Part shown: positions 33,104 to 43,001 of the stretch, in pieces
How the letters are laid out: the number at the start of each line of letters is the position of its first letter
How positions within the stretch are numbered: the first letter of the stretch is position 1
Assembly: GCA_018401015.1 (NCBI GenBank)
Contig: JAGYLP010000006.1
Coordinates: 1-64,000 of the forward strand
Length of the DNA: 64,000 bases
Direction of reading: 5' to 3'
Source: Bacteroidales bacterium
GTDB lineage: Bacteria > Bacteroidota > Bacteroidia > Bacteroidales > M50B96
Position numbers and translations under genes: made by a program
The notes under the pieces: generated by a model
Told to the model about the DNA's origin: nothing
The model's database searches: none
The model's input: the letters and a program-made list of their open reading frames with translations, nothing else

Positions 33104-35560
33104 TTAGAATTTAAAATGATACGAAATGGAAGGAATGAGAGGAAACAAGCTGATTTGTTTCAGCGAACGCATCGACACCCACTGATTATTGATTTGAACA
33201 TACTCGTCTTGGAAATAGAGGTAGAAAGGATTCATACGATTATAGACATTATACACCGAGAAGTTCCATCCGTCCTCCCAACCATTCAACTGACGATTAA
33301 AATTGATGGAGAAATCCATTCGATGATAGGCCGGTTCGCGGAAATCGTTTCGATTCTCGTAGTTATCAATTTCGACTACATTGGGGTTATAACCGTATGG
33401 GTCGGGGTAATACGGATCGTAGCCTCCGTAATAAGAAGAAGTTAAGCTCAATGCATTGTAGGATGAAGTGGGTAAGGAAATTGCATTTCCGGTTCCATAC
33501 ACCCAGGTTAGGCCAAAATCCAGCTTCCAATCACTCTTACCAAAAGTTTTTGGGTATTCATAAACCAAAGCAACGCTTACATCGTGCCTACGGTCGTACT
33601 TATAGGGGAACCATCGACCAAAATTGAGCTCCTCGAATTGTCGATTCGACCAGGCCAGGGTATAGCCGAGCCAACCGCTGAGTTGCCCTGCCTTTTTCTG
33701 CAGGAAAAATTCGACGCCAAAAGCTTCGCCATTGCCAACCTCAATTTTACGATCCCAGTTCTCGGCACTTCCCATGAAACTAGCTCCATCCTTGTACTCG
33801 ATGAGGTTATGCATGCGTTTGTAATATCCTTCGACGCTAAACTCGTATTCGTCGAGCAGGGTATAGGCAAACCCACTCGCCAGTTGATTCGCAAAAATGG
33901 GCGGAACCGAGGAGGTTACAGGAACCCATAAATCGGTCGGTAAGCCTATCGTTCCATTGGTTAAAAGGTGGAGAAACTGCGCCATTCCGGAATAGGACAG
34001 TTTGTAGGAGAAATTAGGAGCCAGCAAAAAATTAAGCGACAAGCGTGGTTGCAAGCTACGGTAGGTGGTGTCGTCGACCCAAAATTCGGTGTAATACAAA
34101 CCGGCGTTCACTTTAAGCCGCCGCGTGAGTTTCATATCGTCTTCGAAATAAGCATGAATTTCGTGCGCATATTTATTTCCGGCACCATAGGTTGTATCGG
34201 CCGAGAGCTCATTATTGGCCATGGTCATACTATTCACCCCCGGACGGAAGGTGTGATAGGTATTTCCAAATCCAAAGCGGATATAATGGTTCGGAGACGG
34301 CAGGTAATCGAAATCGATTTTCCCTCCCCAATCGTCGATTCCCGACAAATACAAAAAGCTATAGCGGCTCTCGTCGATACTATCGAGGTAAGAATAGGTA
34401 TCGATGTATTCCATTCCCACATCGAATTGATAGCGGCTATAGGTAGCGGTAGCGTTTGCAAACAGTTTGGGATTAAACTGGTAGTTATAGCGCATCATGG
34501 TGGTAAGGTTTCCCCATTGCAAGTGATTATTGAAGCGCGATTCGTATTTTTCCTGATACCAGGAGTTTTCACTAATCAGGTTTGCATAGGCTTTATCGCG
34601 TCCGGTATAGGCGCTGGCATAAAACCGGCTTTTATCGGAAAATTTGTGATTGATTTTGGCATTTAAGTCGTAGAAATAATAGCCGGCCCGTACGCTTTCT
34701 CCTGAAATGCTTTGAGACATAAGCGTAAGGAAGGGCTGGGTAATAAGATCGAGGTAAGTCCTTCGGGCAGAAATGATAAAAGAGGTTTTATCTTCCCAGA
34801 TAGGTCCTTCGAGGGTAACTTTACTGGCAATAATTCCGATGGATGCTTCGCCTTTAAATTCCTTCATGTTTCCTTCTTTCATGCGGATATCGAGTACCGA
34901 GGAGGCTCTTCCTCCATAACGAGCCGGAAATCCACCTTTCAGTATCTCGACCTGATTAATGGCACTGGAGTTAAAGACAGAAAAGAAACCAAATAAATGC
35001 GAAGCATTGTACACCGGCACTCCGTCGAGTAAAATCAGGTTTTGATCTGGTCCTCCACCCCGCACATACAATCCGCTCGATCCTTCTTGCCCCGATTGAA
35101 TACCGGGCAGCAACTGAATCATTTTCATGATATCGCGTTCTCCTAAAAAAGTAGGTAATCGTTCCACTTGGCGCATGGGAATTTTCACCGCGCTCATTTG
35201 CGTTCGGGTATGTGGCCGTTCATATACCGCAGCAGAAATCTCTACCTCTTCGAGGCGGGTATCAAGCGCCTTAAGCGACACATCGAGCCGGGTATCTTCG
35301 CGTAAATCAATCTCTACCTCGACCGCCTCGTAACCAATAAATGAGATAACAAGCGGATACTTTCCCTGATCAAGGGTCAAACTAAAAAAACCATACACAT
35401 TGGTAGTCGTTCCTAAGTAGTTATTGGTTTCATAAACCGAAGCTCCTATCAATTTTTCACCACTCGAAGCATCTTGAATATACCCGCTTATGGTTGCCTT
35501 TTGCCCAAATACCGCGAAAGGTATCCAGAGTAGACTTAGAATGAAGAATCTTTTTAACAT
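33104..35560 (-). CDS. TonB-dependent receptor paired with DUF4249
   Basis: An outer-membrane receptor of about 818 residues. It has a signal peptide (MLKRFFILSLLWIPFAVFGQ), a carboxypeptidase-regulatory-like domain (ATISGYIQDASSGEKLIGASV), a plug (LPTFLGERDIMKMIQLLPGIQ, GLYVRGGGPDQNLILLDGVPVYN) and a barrel ending in HFKF. The start was placed at the second ATG, giving the cleaner signal peptide; 35569 is possible. It is transcribed ahead of and together with the DUF4249 lipoprotein gene. The substrate is unknown. Confidence 0.93.
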   Translation of the reverse strand: MLKRFFILSLLWIPFAVFGQKATISGYIQDASSGEKLIGASVYETNNYLGTTTNVYGFFSLTLDQGKYPLVISFIGYEAVEVEIDLREDTRLDVSLKALDTRLEEVEISAAVYERPHTRTQMSAVKIPMRQVERLPTFLGERDIMKMIQLLPGIQSGQEGSSGLYVRGGGPDQNLILLDGVPVYNASHLFGFFSVFNSSAINQVEILKGGFPARYGGRASSVLDIRMKEGNMKEFKGEASIGIIASKVTLEGPIWEDKTSFIISARRTYLDLITQPFLTLMSQSISGESVRAGYYFYDLNAKINHKFSDKSRFYASAYTGRDKAYANLISENSWYQEKYESRFNNHLQWGNLTTMMRYNYQFNPKLFANATATYSRYQFDVGMEYIDTYSYLDSIDESRYSFLYLSGIDDWGGKIDFDYLPSPNHYIRFGFGNTYHTFRPGVNSMTMANNELSADTTYGAGNKYAHEIHAYFEDDMKLTRRLKVNAGLYYTEFWVDDTTYRSLQPRLSLNFLLAPNFSYKLSYSGMAQFLHLLTNGTIGLPTDLWVPVTSSVPPIFANQLASGFAYTLLDEYEFSVEGYYKRMHNLIEYKDGASFMGSAENWDRKIEVGNGEAFGVEFFLQKKAGQLSGWLGYTLAWSNRQFEELNFGRWFPYKYDRRHDVSVALVYEYPKTFGKSDWKLDFGLTWVYGTGNAISLPTSSYNALSLTSSYYGGYDPYYPDPYGYNPNVVEIDNYENRNDFREPAYHRMDFSINFNRQLNGWEDGWNFSVYNVYNRMNPFYLYFQDEYVQINNQWVSMRSLKQISLFPLIPSISYHFKF

Positions 35561-35707
35561 AATTTCCATGAATGTAAACGCATACGTAAAAACTGAAATC
35601 CCTCAGTAATATTAGTATGAGCAAATTAAAAGAATAATATGTCCGAATTTTTACGTAGTCAACTTTATTTTTAGGAAATCTTAATCCAAGTTCTATTCGA
35701 ATTCGAT

Positions 35708-35715
35708 TACTTTTG
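35708..35715 (+). promoter_or_regulatory. Minus-7 box for trxA
   Basis: TACTTTTG, exact TAnnTTTG, about 38 bases upstream of the trxA start. Confidence 0.6.
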
Positions 35716-35752
35716 CTACCCGATAATTATTAAACATAAACCTGAAAATATT

Positions 35753-36070
35753 ATGGCAATTCATGTAACAGACTCCAATTTTGAGGAAGTGGTATTAAAG
35801 TCGGATAAGCCGGTGCTCGTCGATTTCTGGGCAGAATGGTGTGGTCCATGCCGCATGGTAGGACCCATTGTAGAAGAACTCAGTGTCGATTACGACGGTA
35901 AAGCAATTATGGTAAAGATGGATGTGGATGAAAATCCAATGACTCCAGCCAAATTTGGTATCCGCAACATTCCAACGCTCTTGTTCTTCAAAAATGGAGA
36001 AATGGTCGATAAACAAGTAGGTGCTGTACCTAAATCGACTCTGGCAAAAAAATTAGACGCACTGGTATAA
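35753..36070 (+). CDS. trxA: Thioredoxin
   Basis: Cytoplasmic disulfide reductant of 105 residues, the standard thioredoxin length. It carries VDFWAEWCGPCRM and the cis-proline segment IRNIPTLLFFKNGE. It has no signal peptide. It stands between its own TACTTTTG promoter and a hairpin terminator, so it is a monocistronic unit, although DUF58 follows closely. Confidence 0.97.
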   Translation: MAIHVTDSNFEEVVLKSDKPVLVDFWAEWCGPCRMVGPIVEELSVDYDGKAIMVKMDVDENPMTPAKFGIRNIPTLLFFKNGEMVDKQVGAVPKSTLAKKLDALV

Positions 36071-36094
36071 GCTGCGCACGAAGCGAACAAATAC

Positions 36095-36130
36095 AAAGGC
36101 TACCTTTTTCGGGTGGCTTTTGTTTTTTTC
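36095..36130 (+). terminator. Terminator after trxA
   Basis: AAAGGCTACC and GGTGGCTTTT pair over ten positions (two G-T), followed by TTTTTTT, 25 bases past trxA. Confidence 0.75.
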
Positions 36131-36141
36131 TAAACAGACCA

Positions 36142-37065
36142 ATGATGAAAAACCTAAACGATATCCGGGAACTGGGGCAATTCGACCATTTGGAGTTTAT
36201 TGCACGCGAGGTAGTTGAGGGCTTTATAACGGGTTTACACCGCAGTCCTTTTCACGGTTTTTCAGTAGAGTTTGCTGAACATCGGCTCTATAATCAAGGG
36301 GAATCGACCAAACACATCGATTGGAAATTATTCGCCCGTACCGAAAAACTTTTCGTAAAACGGTACGAAGAAGAAACGAACCTCCGTAGCCATATCATTA
36401 TCGACAACTCAAGTTCGATGCTTTATCCGGGCGACGGCTCCCTGCAAAACAAACTAGCTTTTTCGGTGTACTCGGCTGCTGCCCTCATTCAACTGTTGCG
36501 GAAACAACGCGACGCGGTAAGCCTTACCTTATTCAACGAAGGAATTGAACTGCAAACTCAGGCGCGCGTCTCAGCCTCGCATGCGCGCTTGCTCTTTGCC
36601 TACCTGAACGAACAACTACAACCGGAAAAGCAAGCTAAAGAACGCAAAACATCTACCGCTGAAACGCTTCACCTGCTCGCAGAAAGCTTCCACAAACGAT
36701 CCCTCGTAATCCTATTCAGCGATATGATGAGTCATGAAAATGCCGACGATGTCTTTTCGGCACTGCAACATCTGCGTCACAATAAACACGAGGTTATTCT
36801 CTTTCATGTTACTTCGCATCGCGACGAACTAGCGTTCGATTTCCAAAACCGTCCTTATCGATTTGTCGATATGGAAACCGGCGAATCGATTAAATTGAAT
36901 CCAAATGAAGTGAGAGAAACGTATCGTGCCAGAATGAGCCACTTCCTGAGCGAATTGAAATTACGTTGCGGTCAGTTCCAAATCGATTTCATCGAAGCGG
37001 ATATAGCCAAAGATTTCGAACAAGTTTTACTGGCATACTTAATTAAACGATCCAGTTTATTCTGA
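36142..37065 (+). CDS. DUF58 domain protein
   Basis: A 307-residue DUF58 protein with a von Willebrand A-like core. The family motif appears as STKHIDWKLFARTEKLFVKRYEEE followed by the MIDAS-like IIDNSSSM. DUF58 proteins usually accompany MoxR ATPases and membrane VWA proteins in Bacteroidota, but no moxR is in this window. No signal peptide or membrane segment is seen. Function unknown; a chaperone-like role with MoxR is the usual suggestion. Confidence 0.9.
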   Translation: MMKNLNDIRELGQFDHLEFIAREVVEGFITGLHRSPFHGFSVEFAEHRLYNQGESTKHIDWKLFARTEKLFVKRYEEETNLRSHIIIDNSSSMLYPGDGSLQNKLAFSVYSAAALIQLLRKQRDAVSLTLFNEGIELQTQARVSASHARLLFAYLNEQLQPEKQAKERKTSTAETLHLLAESFHKRSLVILFSDMMSHENADDVFSALQHLRHNKHEVILFHVTSHRDELAFDFQNRPYRFVDMETGESIKLNPNEVRETYRARMSHFLSELKLRCGQFQIDFIEADIAKDFEQVLLAYLIKRSSLF

Positions 37066-37087
37066 ACGTCCAATTCCCCCCGAACCG

Positions 37088-37504
37088 ATGTTGAAAAAAA
37101 TCCTTGCCTTTACCCCTGCCATCTTTGCAGCCATCACGTTTACCATCCTATCGGCCGTACCGGGCGATTCCATTCCTTTGCCTCCCATCTGGAATGCCGA
37201 TAAGTTCGTGCATCTGCTGGTTTATTTCGTACAAACGATCAGCATCTTACTGGGATTTTACTTCCTGGAACCAGGCACTTACAGAACCACCAGCAGACTA
37301 GCACAAGCTGTGCTGTTCTCTATAATCATGGGAGGCATGTTGGAAATACTCCAGGAGCATGTTTTTATAAATCGCTCTGGCGATTACCTCGATTTTCTAG
37401 CCAATAGTCTTGGTGCCCTGTTAGCCGGTTTGCTTTTTAAAGGGTGGCCGCTGTTTGAAATCGTTCCTTTTCTAAAAACTATTTCAAACAAGCTTTCTAC
37501 CTAG
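37088..37504 (+). CDS. VanZ-like membrane protein
   Basis: A 138-residue protein with about four membrane segments and VanZ-like features: ILSAVPGDSIPLPPIWNADKFVHLLVYF at the start and EILQEHVFINRSGDYLDFLANSLGALLAG in the second half. It is named after the teicoplanin-resistance gene family, but chromosomal copies in Bacteroidota have no known resistance role. Its TAG stop shares the palindrome CTAG with the stop of convergent dnaE. Confidence 0.88.
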   Translation: MLKKILAFTPAIFAAITFTILSAVPGDSIPLPPIWNADKFVHLLVYFVQTISILLGFYFLEPGTYRTTSRLAQAVLFSIIMGGMLEILQEHVFINRSGDYLDFLANSLGALLAGLLFKGWPLFEIVPFLKTISNKLST

Positions 37505-40500
37505 GATAAGGAAAAATCCCAACCCTCTTCGACCTTGAAATAATCGAGCAAATGCTCCGATAGTTCAATGCGATACTTACGGGAAAATAAATCGAGGCTG
37601 ATTTTATCTTCGCGATCGATAATTTTCAGGTAAACATCGGTTTTACCGGGATGCTCCTCTACAATTTCCATGAAACGAGCTACCACATCTTCCCGAATGG
37701 CCTCGAGCGGTATATGAAGCGTAAGTTTTTTAATTTTCTCCTTCATCTCGGAAAGAAACTCTACCGTTTCGATTCGAAACTCCACTTCGTTCGTATTTCC
37801 GAAGCTGCGTCGTTGCACCCTGCCTCGGATAAACACAGAAACCCCTTCATGAAAGAATTTTCCGAAATTCAAGAAGTCTTTTCCGAATAAAGCGAGACGG
37901 TAACTATCGTGGAAATCCTCCATCTCGACCCGTAAGAAAGGATTTCCTGTTTTAGTAAGATGGTTTTGAACCGAAGTAACGATTCCACCAACCGCTACTG
38001 TACGATTCAGCAGCGATTCGGGATTAGCCAAATCGGCTAACGTATGCGTACAGAAATGGTCGATCGCAATTCGGAAATCGTCGAGCGGATGAGCCGAAAG
38101 ATACACCCCGATTAAATCTTTTTCCTGATTAAGCTGAGCAATTTTCGAAGGAGCTTCCACTTCGGGTGGTTGTGGTTTGGGAATCTGAAATTCAACCGCA
38201 TCGCCAAAAAGCGACGTTTGGAGGTTGTTCTGTTCCGACTGCACTTTCTGGCCGTAGCGTAAAAGCACATCGAGAAAATTCTGTTCGGAGTTAGGCATAT
38301 CGGCCAGCAATAAATGACGGCTGTTCGGATGTGCAAAATCGAAAGCACCGGCCATTATCAAATTAGCAATCGCTTTACGATTCACAATTTGATGATTGAC
38401 CCGTTCCACAAAATCGTACAAATCCTTGTAAGGTCCATGCTCTTCGCGCTCCCGCACAATTTCCAGTGCAACCGATTCTCCCATCCCTTTAATGGCGACC
38501 AAGCCAATGCGGATATTGTTCTCTTTGTTCACAACAAACTTGATCCGACTTTCATTCACATCGGGACCCAAAACCTTTATTCCCATGCGCTTGCACTCAT
38601 CGAGAAAGATGGTAATTTTTTTGATATCGGTAATATTCCGACTGAGCACCGCTGCCATGAACTGGGCGGGATAATGCGCTTTAAGATAAGCCGTTTGATA
38701 CGATAGCAGGGAATAGCAAGTAGAATGCGATTTATTAAAAGCATATTTCGCGAAGGCCACCCAATCGTTCCAAATTTTCTCGATAATCTTCAGGTCGTAA
38801 TTATTCTTCTTGCAACCGGCAAAAAACTGCTCCTTGAGGCGCAACATCATGTCCTGATCTTTTTTACCCATAGCTTTCCGAAGCGAATCGGCTTGTCCAC
38901 CAGTGAAACCAGCTAGTTTTCGCGAAAGTAACATCACCTGTTCCTGATACACCGTAATCCCATAAGTATCCTTTAAATAGGGTTCCATCTCAGGTAAATC
39001 GTAATGAATCGTTTGCTGACCATGCTTCCGTTTCACAAAATCGGGAATATACTCCATTGGGCCGGGTCGATAGAGCGCATTCATCGCAATCAAATCGTCG
39101 ATTCGATTAGGCTTCAACTCCTTGAGATACTTCTTCATCCCGGCCGATTCAAATTGAAAGAGTGCTGTCGTTTCTCCTTTAGCGTACAACTCATAAGTCT
39201 TTTTATCTTCCAAAGAAATGGTTGATAAATCAATTGTTTCCCCTGTCGAAAGTTGAATATTCTCGATAGCATCTTTGATGATGGAAAGTGTTTTTAAACC
39301 CAAGAAATCCATTTTGAGCATTCCAACGCTCTCAATGTATTTGCCGTCGTATTGCGTGATGAGCAAATCGGAATCTTTCGAGGTAAAAACCGGCACATGC
39401 TCCATGAGGTCGTCGCGGCCTATGATGATGCCACAAGCATGAATTCCTGTTTGCCTTACCGAACCTTCCAAGGTCTCGGCATACTTTAGGGTTTCGCTTA
39501 TTTTAGGATTATCGGAACTTTTAGCTTCTCTCAATTCCTTCACTTCCTTGAACGCACTTTCGAGCGAGGTTCCAGGTTTATCGGGAACCAATTTAGCCAG
39601 GTAATCGGCATCGGGAAGCGGAAGTCTCTGTACGCGAGCCACATCGCGAATAGCCATCTTGGCAGCCATCGTACCAAAGGTCACTATCTGAGCGACTTTA
39701 TTCCTTCCGTATTTATTCACCACCCATTTTAATATTTCTTCGCGTCCATCTTCGTCGAAGTCGATATCGATATCGGGCATGGAAATACGATCGGGGTTCA
39801 GGAAACGTTCGAACAGCAAATCGTACTTAATGGGATCCACATCGGTTATTTGGGTGCAGTAAGCCACGACCGATCCGGCTGCTGAACCCCGTCCCGGTCC
39901 GACGGAAACGCCCATTTTACGAGCAGCATCGAGAAAATCCTGGACAATGAGGAAGTAGCCGGGAAAACCCATTTTCTTAATCGTGGCGAGCTCGAAATCA
40001 ATTCGTTCTATGAGGGAATCGCTCAATTTTTCTCCATAGCGCCAACGCGCTCCTTCGTACACTTGCTTCCGCAGGTAATCAGCTTCGAGTTTCACTTTTA
40101 ATACGTGTTCGTAGTCGCCCATCCGGTCGTAGGCTTCGCCAAATTCGGATTTCAAATCGTCGGGTTTACATTCCTCTCGCAGCTGATCGAGCGTCTTGAA
40201 ATCAGGTGGAATAGGGAATTCCGGCATAATCGCATCATGATTGAGTTTATAGGATTCAATCTTGTCGGCTAAGGCAATGGTATTATCGAGCGCTTCGGGG
40301 AAATCGTGAAAGAGTTCGCTCATTTCTGCTTTCGACTTCAGGTATTCTTGCCGGGTATAGCGGAGTCTGTCGGGATCGTCGATGTCCTTGGCGGTACTCA
40401 AACAAATGAGATGATCGTGAGCTCCGGCATCTTCGGCTTCAATAAAATGTACATCGTTCGTAGCTATGAGCGGAATATTCAGTTCCCGGGCGAACTGGAC

Positions 40501-41097
40501 CAAAACTTCGTTCACTTCTTCCTGATAGCGGAAAACTCCCGAATCAATATCCGGATCGCCTGATTTGTGGCGCATGAGTTCCAGGTAAAAATCGTCGCCA
40601 AAAATATCGCGGTATTCGAGTATTTTTTGCCGTGCTTCCTCGATATTTCCTTTCATGATCGATTGCGGCACTTCGCCGCCGAGGCAAGCCGACGAAGCGA
40701 TTAAGCCTTCGTGGTATTCGCGGAGCAGCTCTTTATCCACTCGAGGGGTGTAATAAAACCCTTCGGTATAGGAACGAGAAATGAGCTTAACCAGATTATG
40801 ATAGCCGGTTTTATTTTTTGCCAGAAGGATTAAATGAAAGCCCGAGCGATCGGTTTTATCGGTTTTGGCAAATCGATTATTTCGAGCCACATACACTTCG
40901 CAACCGAGAATCGGTTTGATTCCTTTTTTGGTGGCTTTATCATGAAAGATTTTGGCTCCGAACATGTTTCCATGATCGGTAATGGCGAGCGCTTTCATTT
41001 CGTGCGCTTTTGCTTTATCGAGCAGCTTATCGATATTGGAAGCTCCATCGAGTATAGAAAACTGAGTATGGACGTGGAGGTGTATAAAATCGTTCAT
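37501..41097 (-). CDS. dnaE: DNA polymerase III subunit alpha
   Basis: The replicative polymerase catalytic subunit, 1198 residues. An N-terminal PHP domain (HLHVHTQFSILDGA, ITDHGNMFG) is followed by the polymerase core with GPGRGSAAGSVVAYC and the catalytic PDIDIDFDEDGRE, then finger and helix-hairpin-helix regions (ALYRPGPMEYIPDF, TYGITVYQEQVM), and an OB fold near residues 1010-1090 (VAVGGIVTSVQNHLTKTGN). The length is normal for Bacteroidota DnaE. It is a single-gene unit with no intein. Confidence 0.97.
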   Translation of the reverse strand: MNDFIHLHVHTQFSILDGASNIDKLLDKAKAHEMKALAITDHGNMFGAKIFHDKATKKGIKPILGCEVYVARNNRFAKTDKTDRSGFHLILLAKNKTGYHNLVKLISRSYTEGFYYTPRVDKELLREYHEGLIASSACLGGEVPQSIMKGNIEEARQKILEYRDIFGDDFYLELMRHKSGDPDIDSGVFRYQEEVNEVLVQFARELNIPLIATNDVHFIEAEDAGAHDHLICLSTAKDIDDPDRLRYTRQEYLKSKAEMSELFHDFPEALDNTIALADKIESYKLNHDAIMPEFPIPPDFKTLDQLREECKPDDLKSEFGEAYDRMGDYEHVLKVKLEADYLRKQVYEGARWRYGEKLSDSLIERIDFELATIKKMGFPGYFLIVQDFLDAARKMGVSVGPGRGSAAGSVVAYCTQITDVDPIKYDLLFERFLNPDRISMPDIDIDFDEDGREEILKWVVNKYGRNKVAQIVTFGTMAAKMAIRDVARVQRLPLPDADYLAKLVPDKPGTSLESAFKEVKELREAKSSDNPKISETLKYAETLEGSVRQTGIHACGIIIGRDDLMEHVPVFTSKDSDLLITQYDGKYIESVGMLKMDFLGLKTLSIIKDAIENIQLSTGETIDLSTISLEDKKTYELYAKGETTALFQFESAGMKKYLKELKPNRIDDLIAMNALYRPGPMEYIPDFVKRKHGQQTIHYDLPEMEPYLKDTYGITVYQEQVMLLSRKLAGFTGGQADSLRKAMGKKDQDMMLRLKEQFFAGCKKNNYDLKIIEKIWNDWVAFAKYAFNKSHSTCYSLLSYQTAYLKAHYPAQFMAAVLSRNITDIKKITIFLDECKRMGIKVLGPDVNESRIKFVVNKENNIRIGLVAIKGMGESVALEIVREREEHGPYKDLYDFVERVNHQIVNRKAIANLIMAGAFDFAHPNSRHLLLADMPNSEQNFLDVLLRYGQKVQSEQNNLQTSLFGDAVEFQIPKPQPPEVEAPSKIAQLNQEKDLIGVYLSAHPLDDFRIAIDHFCTHTLADLANPESLLNRTVAVGGIVTSVQNHLTKTGNPFLRVEMEDFHDSYRLALFGKDFLNFGKFFHEGVSVFIRGRVQRRSFGNTNEVEFRIETVEFLSEMKEKIKKLTLHIPLEAIREDVVARFMEIVEEHPGKTDVYLKIIDREDKISLDLFSRKYRIELSEHLLDYFKVEEGWDFSLS

Positions 41098-41291
41098 AGG
41101 GCTTATAATTTGATAAAGAAACGAGGGGCAAGGACCCTCAAGATGAGATACAAGAAGCTAACTATCAGCATCATAAAAAGCTTCTGCTTCGATTTTAAAA
41201 ATAGAGATTTTTCAATTCAAGCAAAGGAAATAGTTATCAACAATGCGATAGGTTTAGCTGGTTCGGTAGCATAACAAGTTAAGTTAGGCGA

Positions 41292-41331
41292 AAAGAAAAA
41301 GAGCTGACTCCTGGTTGGAATCAGCTCTTTT
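41292..41331 (-). terminator. Terminator after the ExbB/ExbD operon
   Basis: AAAAGAGCTGA and TCAGCTCTTTT form an 11-bp stem with an inner TCC/GGA pairing, followed on the minus strand by TTTCTTTTC. 25 bases past the last exbD. Confidence 0.85.
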
Positions 41332-41356
41332 AGGATTGAGAAAGAGAACAGCGTAG

Positions 41357-41824
41357 CTATTCGACTTTTTTACGGGTCGAGTAATTTATTTTAAGTGCTT
41401 GAACTTCTCTGAGTTCTTGTTTCACATCGGTAACGATACCCATTTCGCATTCGTCGTCGACTTTAAGCGAAGTAGTTAATAAGGGCACCTCGGCTTCGTC
41501 GCGTGCAGCCCGCTCGCTTTCGATAAATTGGCGTATATCGCTCACCGATGCGAATTTATCGTTGAGCTGAATACGAGGTTCTGTTCCAAAGAAAGATTGG
41601 TATTTAGGAATAGGTTCCCCGATGTAGATGTAGCTTACGAGTGATTTTTTCTCGAGTTTTTTAATTTGGGTTGCTTCCGGGATACGCAGTTTAATTTTCA
41701 TTTCCACTTCGCGCATTACCGTTGTTACCATAAAGAAGAACAGCAACATGAACACGATATCGGGCAGCGAGGCGGTCGAAATAGCCGGAGTTCCCCCTTT
41801 CCCTTTTCTGGTAAACTTTGCCAT
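41357..41824 (-). CDS. exbD: ExbD/TolR family protein (second copy)
   Basis: About 155 residues from the ATG at 41824, one base after the preceding exbD stop; the longer ORF-track start lies within that gene. One membrane helix near residues 17-36 (LPDIVFMLLFFFMVTT) includes the conserved proton-path Asp, and a periplasmic domain follows. ExbD works with ExbB to harvest the proton gradient for TonB. Here it is the last gene of a four-gene operon. Assignment as TonB energiser rather than TolR or another role is inference. Confidence 0.9.
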   Translation of the reverse strand: MAKFTRKGKGGTPAISTASLPDIVFMLLFFFMVTTVMREVEMKIKLRIPEATQIKKLEKKSLVSYIYIGEPIPKYQSFFGTEPRIQLNDKFASVSDIRQFIESERAARDEAEVPLLTTSLKVDDECEMGIVTDVKQELREVQALKINYSTRKKVE

Positions 41825-41825
41825 A

Positions 41826-42401
41826 TTAGTTTCCTCCGATATTTTTGGGTTCTGCTTCAGAAATACGCTGTGGAAATACGTCGCGCACCGCCTCTTGTTG
41901 ATCTTCGGGCAGATTATCGTATTTTTTACCAAAGCGCTTCACCGCTAATTCGTCGCGTAATTCGTTGTATGCCGCAATAAGGGCATCCTGAACAGCGATA
42001 TAGGTTCCATATTCGGTACCCCGGTCGTTTTGAAGACTAACAACCCCTTTCGACACGCGGTAGAGACCAAAGTATGGAATTTCTATTTCTTCCTTTTCCG
42101 GCATATTTTCAAGATCGTTTGGATTAGCGACAAACTCCTTGCAGGCTTCTTTAAGGTTTTCGATTTGCATCAGTTCACCTTGCACCTGCAGTTGGTTTTT
42201 GCTATTGACCAGTACTACGAAGATGTTACGTTTTTTCACATCCACCTCCGTATCGTCTTGATTTTGGGCCGGAGGGGGTAATCTTCGTGTCAATCCGGTA
42301 TCGACGTCCATGGTCGTGGTAACCAGAAAGAATATTAACAACAGGAAAGCGATGTCGGCCATCGACCCTGCGTTAATATCTGAATTTTCTCTTCGAGCCA
42401 T
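41826..42401 (-). CDS. exbD: ExbD/TolR family protein (first copy)
   Basis: A 191-residue ExbD-like protein. The membrane helix has the catalytic Asp in SMADIAFLLLIFFLVTTTM. The periplasmic part is longer than in the second copy, with an acidic loop (ENMPEKEEIEIPY) and a C-terminal extension that has no match I recognise. Paired ExbD genes behind one ExbB are common in Bacteroidota and probably form a heteromeric stator. It follows the small membrane protein after 41 bases. Confidence 0.9.
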   Translation of the reverse strand: MARRENSDINAGSMADIAFLLLIFFLVTTTMDVDTGLTRRLPPPAQNQDDTEVDVKKRNIFVVLVNSKNQLQVQGELMQIENLKEACKEFVANPNDLENMPEKEEIEIPYFGLYRVSKGVVSLQNDRGTEYGTYIAVQDALIAAYNELRDELAVKRFGKKYDNLPEDQQEAVRDVFPQRISEAEPKNIGGN

Positions 42402-42442
42402 TGTTTATATTTTTTAAACCAAGTATCATTAAGGATACTTAT

Positions 42443-42931
42443 TTATTTGAACATCTTGGATATCTCGGCATAGAGTACAGAAACGACCGCTAATCCCATG
42501 AGAATGTACATGGTCCAGAGAGCGGTATCGACGTAACGCGAGAAGGTATTCGGATCCATTGCATTGTCTTCGTAGTAGAATTTTTCGTATCCCGGGAATT
42601 TATAGATTTCGGGAGAAGCTACGAGATAGGCAACTAAAACGACTACTCCCATTACCGCAACAATTATGAGGGTTTTTTTAGAAGAAGCAGGATTAGTAAC
42701 CATTTGGATCAATGGAAAAATGATAGCTGCGGCAGCTCCGAATAATACTAGAAAGTACGACCAATTGAGGAAGAGATTCAAGCGCCATCCGAGAATAGTA
42801 ATCTGCTCACTAAATTCCGTATCGGGGCCGTAGGCAGTGGTACCGAAGTAGAATACTGCGGCCAATACTGCAGAGGCTGCCATTAGAACAATGAGCAGGA
42901 TGTTGAGTATGGTTGTTAATTGCGTTTTCAT
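42443..42931 (-). CDS. Membrane protein of the ExbB/ExbD operon, unknown function
   Basis: A 162-residue protein with about four membrane helices (near residues 7-27, 52-78, 86-107 and 137-158) and a soluble loop (PEIYKFPGYEKFYYEDN). The protein lies between exbB and exbD in the same orientation, so it is probably an accessory part of the proton-channel complex. I do not know a named family beyond its occurrence in such operons. Start ATG at 42931 gives a hydrophobic N-terminus but no cleavage site. Confidence 0.82.
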   Translation of the reverse strand: MKTQLTTILNILLIVLMAASAVLAAVFYFGTTAYGPDTEFSEQITILGWRLNLFLNWSYFLVLFGAAAAIIFPLIQMVTNPASSKKTLIIVAVMGVVVLVAYLVASPEIYKFPGYEKFYYEDNAMDPNTFSRYVDTALWTMYILMGLAVVSVLYAEISKMFK

Positions 42932-43001
42932 AGTATTCTGTTTTTAGATTAAAAGTATGTGAAAGCTGAACAAGCAGTGATAGCTGCTTAAACGGATTTC
43001 A

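Noticed and set aside
37088-37504. Glycopeptide resistance by VanZ
   Set aside because: VanZ-like membrane proteins are common on chromosomes without a van cluster; none is present here.
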